Below, piece by piece: positions 54,523 to 64,000 of a stretch of DNA of 64,000 bases. The DNA comes from Dryococelus australis (lineage: Eukaryota > Arthropoda > Insecta > Phasmatodea > Phasmatidae): NCBI GenBank assembly GCA_029891345.1, contig CM057009.1, forward strand, positions 86,165,916-86,229,915. Direction: 5' to 3'. Both the position numbers and the translations under genes were made by a program. Position 1 is the first letter of the stretch; every line of letters starts with the position of its first letter. Below the pieces are notes generated by a model, which worked only from the letters and a program-made list of their open reading frames with translations, did not search any database and was not told the origin of the DNA.

Positions 54523-57500
54523 GTAAAAAAATGTACAATGGAAAATGTACAGATATTCAGGTGATGCTGTAACAGGGGCCTTATATCCGAAAGCTGTTTT
54601 TCATGGAGCTACTGCTGAACGATTAGGATAAGTGTGTTCATTTTGTTGTCGGTTCCGGATAATTTTTCAAGTTTTCCAAGGTTTCTTTAATTCATTACTC
54701 CTTTTTTCTTTTGGCTGTATTTTCCACTTTTTAACAGCATGCTGGTCCTTTTGTTGCTATTAGAAAAGTTGGTACTCAGACTTTTGTGAATTTATCTTTC
54801 ACAAAATTTGATACCTATATGAATTGTTTTATCATGTAAATTTTAAGTTAAGTGACCAATGATGTACAACAATGGCCATTACAGAGATTTGTTGTATGTT
54901 TTAGAAAACCAATACAATAATATAAAAAATGTACCAAACAAGATGAGAGAGACAAATTGTACAGAAGTGTCTTATTTGTATACCTTTATGAATCATAAGC
55001 ATGACCAAGGGGTGGTCCAGGTATGCAAATGACCACCCATTAGTAAAACATTCATAGACACTAATTTTCACATGTGATAAATAGAGTGAGGTTTGTTTTA
55101 GTAGTTATTTTCATTGTACTATAATTACATCTATTCTAGTCCTCCCACAATGCATATTACATTAAGGTGTTGTCTTTTGGGTCCTTTGAATAGGATCACC
55201 CTTTACCAGAATACAGATTAGTTCTGGCCCGACCTATATTATGAAGTTATTTGCCCTATACAGTAAGATTTATAATGTATATCAGTAAAGCCTCAACTTT
55301 TATACTTAGTAATGAAATTACTTTATACTGAAAGTCTTATTATTAAACTTTAACAACATGGGATTCATGAAACTATGGTGCTACTAGCCATTTCAGTTAA
55401 GAAAATTAGTATGTAATTACAAAGAATTATTTTTTTAAAAAGCAAAAATAAAACTCAACTTTCTGAAATATGAAAGTGCACAAATTACGTCCTGTAAACA
55501 TAAAGTAGGTGCCTTGCTAAAATGAGACAATGCTCTGTCAGTCAATGCCATGTCGTTGATAATCTGTTACCTTATTCGCTTGTTTGACCATGACGTCAGA
55601 GTTGTTGCCATTATGATAGTGTGACAGTGTCATCACAGTGGATATTACTAACTTTTATAATTCATTGGTGGACAACCGGCTGATTACTGTTACTTTGCAT
55701 GTAATTGCCTATTTTATTTATGCCAAGAAAACCACAGGCCAAGGAGGTGCATGTTGATATGCAGGTGCAATATGGAAAACTTTGGAAATGCAAGTTATAA
55801 AGAAAAATTTGTATGTCTTGCAAGTTAGCTGCTTAAAGTAATAAAATAAGCATTTTTAATAACAAATATTTTGTTCATCATGTATCAGCATAAATTAAAT
55901 GCAGAAAACATGACTGACTATTCGTAAATGAGATTTTATGGCTGCAGTTGTTTACAAACATGATGGGAAAAATATAAAGAAAAAAATTTACATCTGAAAA
56001 TTAATTGGAAATAATTAGTAAAATGTATGCTATCACAAGTAGAAGTTGAACAATTAATTAAGTGTGGTTATTCGTAAACAAAGCAATAAAAATCAAACCC
56101 CTAAAAAATATGGGGTGAAAGGTGTTTGGGGGGGTGGGGGGGTTGGTTAATTGTGTTATATGTAAATGTAATCATGAAACTTAAAAAAAAAAAAATTATC
56201 CTTAATGTGCGGTGATTCACATTTAAAGTATCTGGTGTACACTGGAAGTATTGAATAAATACTTAGACAAGATTCCCTAGCCACCAAAGTATAGCTAATG
56301 TTTTTGTTTTGCTTTGGGGTGGCTGGATTTATAGGCTACCTAAGGGATAATTCTTGCACAACTAAACAAAAAACTATACCTGTTGGTAAACAAAATTTAT
56401 TCAAATGATATACTACTGAGAATGTAATAATTATGTTATTTAATTAAATCAATGAAATTTGCTCCTCAATCCCAACCACAAATTGTAAGCCATAAAAATA
56501 AAACATCAAAACAGGTATAGGGAAACTAAAAAAAATAGCTGTGATTTCTCTGCCACCTATAGTGGGTTAATGGAACTATACTCAACATTTGCTTACCTAC
56601 ATCCATTGCAGTACGCATCACCTGAACAAATTACACTGGAACTGAAACAACAGAGGCAGTCACACCCTTTTATTGAAGCAGGGCCCTAATGTGTGGTTTG
56701 CAAATATTACACACTGCTTACTTATTGGTGAAGTTTTCTTTGAAAAATATCCACACCACCTACCCTTAACAAATAACCCTGAAATAAATTTATTCAGAAA
56801 AGTTTATCTGCTGAAATAAATTAATATCTTAGTATTAAATCCTCTTTAAATTTTCTGCAAGAAACACTTGAAAATGGATATAATACTCAGTAAAAATGTG
56901 CTGCTCAATGTTAATAAACATTTTGGTGATAAGAAGGGGAAAAGTTTATACTTTTGGGGGTATCTTTTTTTTACCTGTTGATATAAATTAATATTTCATT
57001 CAAAAATAACTTTGATTTTATGGGGAAGGTGTCTACATAAGGTCTTCATAAGGGAAAATAAACACTTTGACTCAATATTTATAGATTTTTTTTTGGGGTT
57101 AAAATTGATAATTTTTGATTTTAATGAAGGTAGAGATTTCACAAAGTCATTCTCGTAAGGATGTTTGCAGTATGTTATAAGATAAAGTTGCAACATAACA
57201 TCAACTCACCATCTTTCAAATACAGATTACTCTCTTCATCACTTAGTTTGGATTCATCTAGCCTCATCCGAGTAGAGCACGAAAGTTGGTACACCTGGTT
57301 TGTTAGAAATGAAAACAGAAAATATCCATTTTGGAAGTATACTCAATTTATTGTTGAAGGTCGAAAACAGTTACATTTATATCAGACAGACATCACTTGA
57401 CCCGTCTTCCTGGCTATTACACTCACAGGTACATAGTCACAGCAGCGTTTACCGAAAGTTAAAATGTACATCTCACCTTGGTGGTGGTTACAATAAAAAC

Positions 57501-58955
57501 ATCACACCAACCCGACCGACATGTTGTTGCCTCAGTGGTTATATGACTATTAAGAACGATTCCTGGGCTCGCTGCCCACGGCTTGGTGCGTGCAGCTGCC
57601 TCCCCCTCCAGAAAACAAATCTAATATACACGATTGGCCGGGACTTGTGACCTCCTATTGGCTGAACATTACATCACGGCGCTGCTCGAAACTACAAAAC
57701 TGCTGATGGCATGGGAGACATGAAAAAAAAAAACTTACTCTCAAAGGTTGCGTCACCTCGCTCTGAAACCTGAGAATTCGAAAGAGCCACATAGTACAGA
57801 TAACACTTGTAATACAGCCTTGCATTTAAACTGATAAAGCTCTTACTTCTAGACCTTGGCATGAAAGGAAACATTTGGACAATTACACTAACTGACAAAT
57901 GAAACTTGGGATTTTAAGTAAAATTGAAACTGAAAAACAATTATAAAAGCGACAAAAATGTGTATAAACTGCAACGCTACAAAGTACCAAAACACATTCC
58001 TATGGTTAGCCAATTATACATTTATATTTTGATGTACAAAAAAATTCAATATTGTGTTGCATGTTAATACCGTTAATTTAGGTTGGCACACATGGATAGA
58101 AGAAGATGGCATTGTGAGAATCAGTTGTAATACAAACCAATATTTTATATGTCTATATATGTCAATATACTGAACATGATTCTACAATCAGTATGGTTTT
58201 TGTGTGTTGTATTGGTAAACAAAACTCAATTTAGCTGGAAATGGTTAACAAATCAATACCTTTATGAAAAGCCAACATAATTAATTCCATTTTGGTAGAC
58301 ACAAGGTAAAGTTTCTATATTAAAGTGAAATATTTGTACATAGTTACTTCGTATATTTGAGCAGGAATAGAAACTTGTACATAAAGTGGAAGATGCATTG
58401 ATGTGAAATATGATATATTAGAATTTTACTGTACATTGTAAGTGGCCTTATAGTAAACACCAAGGATTAATAAAAAATGTTGCCTGTGAGCGTAGTGTGT
58501 CTTGCAGACCAGCAAGTTAGGTGGCTTTATAATTGATGTTCTTTATGGGTTCTTTATGGACATAACTTTTTTGTTCATCTTTTGAGTTTTTTTAAATTGT
58601 TTGGCAGTACAGACATAAATTCAAGTTTAATAAATGTTTGTAAGGATTATTTTTTTGTTTTTGCACATAAATAAATTAAATTGGGGTTTGCAGTAATGTT
58701 AACTATTAATTATAAAAAATATATATATAGTTTTTTTGTTATCAGTTTTGTACCTGTTTGATGTAGCATAAACAGATCAATTAATTTCCCTAATTCTCTC
58801 ATCATAAAAAAATGCTTGTTTATTTTTTTTCGTATCTAAAGAGAACATTTAGGTTATCACACATGTATTTGTGTGTCTCAAAGTTTTACCTCTTTACCTG
58901 AAAATCAAGAAATTTTTTTTTGAGGTTTACACTTAATGATTTGTATGTTTTTCAG
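54523..58955. other. Intron-like or intergenic DNA, no gene recognised
   Basis: AT-rich with a G-run near 56128-56150. A GC-richer patch at about 57,550-57,680 contains ATTGGCC and ATTGGCT (inverted CCAAT motifs) and could be a promoter. No exon with supported splice sites was found in this stretch. Confidence 0.45.
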
Positions 58956-59150
58956 AACAAGTAGAATGTGGCTTACTTGAAGTTGGAGCATTGATGTCCA
59001 GGCACCAGCTAAATTTTGAGCCATCTGCAAAAATTTTGCTTGATGAAAAGCCTTCAAAGAAAGAAGGTAATCATGAGTGTGGTGGTGAGAAAACTAAACC
59101 ATCCCGCCGCACCACCTCCCTTCTGAACCTCTTCATGCCTAATTCCCAGG
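58956..59150 (+). CDS. Candidate host-gene exon, 195 bp
   Basis: A polypyrimidine stretch and TTTTTCAG acceptor precede 58956, and the exon ends at CCCAGG followed by GTATGTGTGT, a good donor. The length is 195 bp, a multiple of three. In between, the frame starting with a split codon is open and encodes 64 residues including QVECGLLEVGALMSRHQLNF and PSRRTTSLLNLFMPNSQ. The RRTTSLL stretch is a basic, Ser/Thr-rich motif of the kind phosphorylated and bound by 14-3-3 proteins in signalling proteins (general knowledge). The exon is more GC-balanced and lower in stops than its flanks. I do not recognise the gene; neighbouring exons were not found in the window. Confidence 0.45.
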
Positions 59151-61042
59151 GTATGTGTGTTTCACATCAGCTAATAAACAGTTCAGTATATACTTGCTCA
59201 GTTTCATTATTTTGCTCTGTGTATATTGCTGTAGAAACAATTTTAAAAAGGGCATGTATTAATTCCTTCAACACATTTCAAACAACATCAGAGTAGGTAA
59301 AATGTTCTCTGTAAAACAAGTTGAGTTTTCTCCCCATTGACTCTTTGATCCTATGTGTAGTAAAAAGAACATTGGAGAGGTAGAACCAAGTACATATTTA
59401 CTTTTTGAAATCAGTAGCTGTTGAAGTTGCTGTAGTATGTGAGAATTATCCTATGTTGTGCTTACTTGTATACCCAGATGCCCTTTCCTCTTGGGCTTGT
59501 TATATATTTTTTGTTGTCATCAGATTGCGTTCACAATAGCATTGTAATTGTTTTCAGCTTTTCACATTCTTAAGTGCAGTTTCTTCCTTGGAATGTAGAC
59601 TTATTTCAAGTGGAACAATAGGGTATGAGAATATGTATTTTGTGACAATAAATGGAAATGCACTCAAATGCAAACTAGGTATGTATGCTTGTGGTGCAGT
59701 TTTGCAATTCTGGTGCCAGTCTTATTTTGCATGTGCTTATAACAAACTGCTGTTGGACTGAAATTCTAATGACACTGAAATTTTGTATTTATATTTACGT
59801 TGTTTAGGTATGTAGAATTCTTGTTTTGTACCATAAACTTGTATTTATTAAGTTAAATTGCACTTAAAATTAATAGTTTTGCAGAAAATAAGATGATTGT
59901 TGTAAACTGCTTGGAAACATCCCAACCAAATACGTATAGTTACTATAGTTTAGTGATGGGAAGATAATTATAATCATAACCTTTCCTTTTGGAGTTGGTC
60001 TTGTGGCAATGATTATTAAATATTTGTGTGTGACTGCATGGGTTTTGATTGCATGCTATGTGATGGTGATGCAGCATTAATGTGAATTGCCTATGAATGT
60101 GTCAAAGTTTGTTATAACTCTTATATATTTATCGTATTAATTACAGTAGAATTTAATGTCAAAATCATGTAAGAAAAGGTGAAACGTCTTCAGTTTTACA
60201 TTTTTTTGGTATGTTCCTTACTAAAACTTTTCAGTGCAGATTTTACACCTGCTATTGGAAAGCTGAAAAATAAAATAGTGGTGTTGGTGGTTGTGTGCAT
60301 AAATTATTTTATAGACAGCCAAAATATTGTGTTACCAAAGCTTTTCTAGGTCAAATGGAATATGGTTAATCAATGTGTGTTCACGCAAGGCAATATATTT
60401 GTGGTACTATGAAAGTAACAAAAAGTCATACAAAAATGTGGGAAAATTTCAATTTAAAATAAATGTACTAGCTTGTATGGTTAACTTGTTAGCATATTGC
60501 TCCTGCCTATAAATCAGTTTTTCATGTACATTTTGCAAATAGTTAGGCTCAGCTGTAGTTTAATTTCTACTGTGTAACATGTCACATAGTCAAGCAGTGT
60601 CTCTGTTCCTGTAATTTATGCCACATTTCATAACTCAAAAAAACATGTTTTATGCTACTCACTAGAGAGACTGTATCTGTCCTGTTACTTTACTGCACTC
60701 GTGGCCTTCGTTATAAAGTCAGAATTTCATGTGATCTAGCACTTCACTTGGTTTTAGCCTTATGTATTGCCTTATGTGAACAGAATTTCAGCTGTAAAAA
60801 ATTTTTCACAATGTGAACCTATCTTGTGAAGTGTAAGCTGCCAGGATATCTTGAGAGAATGGTTATCTGCAAGCTATACACTCTATTAAAGAAGTAAAAA
60901 TTTTGGTGCAATTTTAAAAATAAAAAGAAAAACGGTTCCCATTTATTTCCTTCTTGTGATCATAATTATGAATGATGCTGAAGGCAATTCTAGATTAATA
61001 TTTAAGGTTGCAAGTAGGCTGCTAGGTTACTAAAAATATATA
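59151..61042. other. Intron-like DNA, no feature recognised
   Basis: AT-rich, low ORF density, no repeats that I can place. It is consistent with an intron downstream of the candidate exon. Confidence 0.45.
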
Positions 61043-61341
61043 AAAGAACAGGAATTCAAGTACTCACAGTGTAGTACTTGTTGACAGGCGCACACACAAA
61101 GAAGGACGACACATTTTCATGTGGTTGCGCAATCACAATGTTTTGCCACCTGGCCTCTAGGTTTTTTTACCAACGGCACCCTTAAACTATATTGCAGTGT
61201 CCTACAACTCGCCGCCTAATGTAGCTGGCGCAGCCAGCAAAACGTCGTGTTCCTGCAACCTCATGGAAAATGAGCCGTCCTTATTTGTGTGTGTGCATGT
61301 TGACAAGTACTACACTGTGAGTACTTGAACTCCTGTTCTTT
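61043..61341. mobile_element. 299 bp foldback MITE
   Basis: The outer arms are inverted copies: AAAGAACAGGAATTCAAGTA at the left, and the complement of the right end reads AAAGAACAGGAGTTCAAGTA. Pairing continues with few mismatches through GTGTAGTACTTGTTGACA, CACACACAAA and into the middle (TTTTCATGTGGTTGC against TTTTCCATGAGGTTGC), so about 120 bases per arm can pair. Possible ATATAT-type target duplication. No coding capacity. Confidence 0.88.
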
Positions 61342-62790
61342 GATATATTTCTTGAATAATATCTACTATAAAATGATGTTAAATTAGAATTTATTAGTGT
61401 AACATCTCATAACAGGCTCTGTAATGAGTGCTACTAATGTGTTGCTGTGGATCACAAAATGTAGGTTGCTTGCTGATTTGTTTAATTTCAGAATTAAAGT
61501 AATAAACACCCTTTATACGCATGATGTAGTACAATATGAGTGAGATATGCACTAGAATTAAAAATAGTGTTGAATTGAATTTTTATTAGTCAACATTAAA
61601 CTCATTATTTTTATGGATAAAGGTTACCATTGAATAAATTCTGTCATGATATCATGTACTTTTGCCATACATAATACATAATGTCTAATATTTTGTAAAA
61701 AATTTTTATCGGAAGCAATAGTACAAAAGGTGAAATCTTTGTGGAGACACTTACAGAAGTATTACATAGTATTTAAAAATTTTGTTTTTAACTGGAGTAA
61801 TAATATAAAAGGTAAAGTATTTGTGTGTGGATACTTGTATAGAAGTATTTCTTAGTAAAGTTAAAATTAAGTATTGCAGTTATATTTGCTGCCAACCATA
61901 CTACAAGTGTTCTGGCCAGATTACATTATTTCATTTTTTATTTATGTATCTAAAATAGTGTATCAATATAATTTATAGATATTTATTGTAAGTTTTGTGA
62001 AATTTTCCATCTTCGGCATTATTAAATTAGTAGTTGTGTGTCATTTTTATAATCTCACCTTTTCAGATCAGATTATCTTTGACAAGTGAGGAAACTTTCA
62101 GTTGCAGAGTTTACATCATCAAGTATATCAACAGATGGGATGAAGAACACAAGCATGTCCATTTGGGAACCATTGCATACAAACATCCAAGAACATCGGA
62201 AATATCAATAGCAATGCACAATGGGTTCCCCTTGACATGTTTGAGACACACTTAGAACAAGTTCCACTGACCATATCAGTTCCCTGGACAAAAGTTAGTC
62301 ACCTTGCATGTTTACCTTATTTTCTTGTAAATGACATAATATGAGGATGATTTTGCTATAAACATATGTATGATGTGCTATGGAATTCATAGATTGCGAA
62401 GAGTTAGTGTAGTGAATGTCTCATTCAGTATATGGAAAATGAGACTCAAAGCAGGTGTTAATAATTGGCAAGAAGGAGTGATTGCATTTGGGCATGTCAG
62501 TGTGAATAAAGTAGCAGAACTTGAAGGCAGTATTAAAGCATATGATAATATGGGTCTGCCAGTAACTGCAGAAATCCCACTCAAAAAAATTTTTAATAAA
62601 AATTATGGCTGAAGCTGATACTAATGGGTAGGCTCTGCTGGTTTACTTTTTTTTTCTTCAATGCAAGAAATGCTACTAGAAGTCAATGCAGCATGGCCAA
62701 TTCCTGAACTTTTTTATATGCACATGGAGCAGAGTTGGACACAAAGGCCTTCATTGACTTATGCTTACAAAGTTACTGTATTAGAGTAGG
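61342..62790. other. No gene assigned; two short open stretches
   Basis: At 62034-62255 an open stretch follows an acceptor-like CTTTTCAG (ends at 62067), reading IRLSLTSEETFSCRVYIIKY; at 62370-62612 another reads NNWQEGVIAFGHVSVNKVAE. Neither is recognised. They may be exons or unrelated repeats. Confidence 0.3.
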
Positions 62791-62794
62791 GAAA

Positions 62795-63410
62795 GGGATA
62801 TAAACATTGGACTGTTCAGGACAGGAAATGTGTCTTCTGGTGAGATGACTTGTTTCACCCCTCATAAAAATGATGCTAGGCATTGTGTTCATCATAGACC
62901 TTAGGATGTCTTCAATGAGAACTGTGTGCAATATGTGGTTGAAGAAGGAGGTGATTCTCTGATATTGTAGGAGTATTTTGATTGTATGGAAATGGGTTAT
63001 TTGTTTGAGGTGACAGGACATTTTTACTGCAGTGACTACATTGAGCTGACAGACAATCATGTTTTTCAGTTTGCTCATTATTGTATCCTAGAACATAATG
63101 TATTTCTCCCTATATTCCAAGATGACAATTTTCATAGTCATAGGACTACAGATATGACCGATTGTCATGATGAACATTAAGGAGTATTCACACAACTGGT
63201 ATACCCTTCAAATCTACAGATTGAAATCCTCTTGAAAATCTGAGGGATAAATTGGAACCAGAAAAATGTCAGGGAAGACATTAATGAAATCTGGCAGATC
63301 TACACAGTTTTTACAGAGATGGACATGCCAGAGTTGGGAGCTTGGAAATCTCACCAAACCCCTTACAGTGACCCTTTTATAGACCTGCATAAAAAAGGAG
63401 ACAATTAATG
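62795..63410 (+). pseudogene. Tc1/mariner transposase remnant
   Basis: The + strand reads HWTVQDRKCVFW (W..V..SDE region, first catalytic Asp lost), ENCVQYVVEEGGDSLIL (VWGG position), then from 62986 an open stretch with MEMGYLFEVTGHFYCSDYIE, FQDDNFHSHRTTDM (QDNAPCH position, second catalytic Asp present) and, in another frame, NPLENLRDKLEPEK (the PDLNPIEN position) and a C-terminal FYRDGHARVGSL. Order and spacing match Tc1-like transposases (family knowledge). Several stops and frameshifts make it inactive. It is a different subfamily from the 7 kb remnant. Confidence 0.72.
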
Positions 63411-64000
63411 AGAGAAGTGTTAAACAGTCCACAAGAGTAAATTTACAGCCATATAAAGATAGGGGCAAAGAAGGAAAGAAAAGTATTGAGATGAAATTTT
63501 AATTTCTAATTTATATCTTATTTATAGAAGCACTAGATAAACTAACAAGTTTAAATTAGAATACTGTCCAGGTACATTCCATATCCAGAGAGTTCCTGGC
63601 AGCAGCTCTGTCCTCCCTTCCAGTAAAAAATACTCAAGTATGAATTTACTGGTTCAATGGAGGTCCTATGTCTCCAGTCCAACCAGGTTTTTTAATGCAG
63701 GTGTGGGTGAACATTGATGTATATCTGGACACTTTTCCAATCTGTGCAAAAACAAATCATAACTTTTAATTTGTGATCATGGAAGAATTACACCCTACAA
63801 GGTACGTTACATTCACCGGGACTAGTTTTTGTCCAGTGAGCTTATGTGATGTAGTGGTTCGAATAATGTTGTGAAAATTTGTGTCTATTTATATGTTGTC
63901 AGTGGAGTCTGCGCTGAAAGGGGGAAGATGTTCCACAAATTGCTAAGATTACACATCACTTGACTAGATATACAATTTGTAATTGAAACCTTTATACCTA
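63411..64000. other. No gene recognised
   Basis: Sequence following the Tc1 remnant without a recognisable ORF or repeat. Confidence 0.45.

Overview
The window reads as transposon-rich, intron-scale DNA from an animal, most likely an arthropod. There are no bacterial operons. Recognisable coding sequence is almost all mobile-element or virus derived and mostly broken. Families seen are BEL/Pao, Ty3/gypsy (several copies, with env-like segments), a CR1-type non-LTR element, Tc1/mariner, a pogo/Tigger-like insertion, foldback/MITE elements, and a degraded Polinton/adintovirus-like DNA virus relative. The AT-rich background, the Tc1 and BEL types and the long featureless stretches suggest an insect or other arthropod with a large genome. 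I cannot name the species.

Layout: 1.7-6.9 kb is a decayed BEL/Pao element (+ strand), interrupted by about 1.9 kb of AT-rich DNA and followed by a Tc1 remnant on the - strand (6.99-7.84 kb). About 9.1-20.1 kb is a decayed virus-like element. It holds a divergent palindromic promoter, a zinc-ribbon repeat gene, a protein-primed type family-B DNA polymerase split by a 1.56 kb Tigger-like insertion, a capsid-like gene on the - strand, an FtsK/HerA-type packaging ATPase, a SAP-like ORF and BRO-N-like fragments. A 5'-truncated CR1 copy (20.09-22.2 kb) cuts the BRO-N segment.

From 23.3 to 47.4 kb lies a nest of - strand gypsy-type elements. One set has an LTR end/PBS at 44.1 kb, gag and protease at 43.9-42.6 kb, protease/RT-end/RNase H/integrase at 31.65-29.0 kb, and env-like segments at 28.8-28.4 and 24.5-23.3 kb; I infer these are one Osvaldo-like provirus split by later insertions. 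A second element (37.99-33.9 kb) runs PBS, gag, protease, RT, RNase H, integrase and ends in a 1 kb (GAGTGT)-type simple repeat. A third gag N-terminus lies at 47.4 kb.

From 49.8 to 54.5 kb is a near-complete CR1-type element (ORF1: PHD, coiled coil, SGNH esterase; ORF2: endonuclease and RT). It shares four in-frame stop codons with the copy at 20 kb. From 54.5 kb to the end the DNA is intron-like, with one good candidate host exon (58,956-59,150), a 299 bp foldback MITE (61.0-61.3 kb) and another Tc1 remnant (62.8-63.4 kb).

The most unusual content is the virus-like element at 9-20 kb, the env-bearing gypsy provirus, and the pair of CR1 copies that share the same stop codons.
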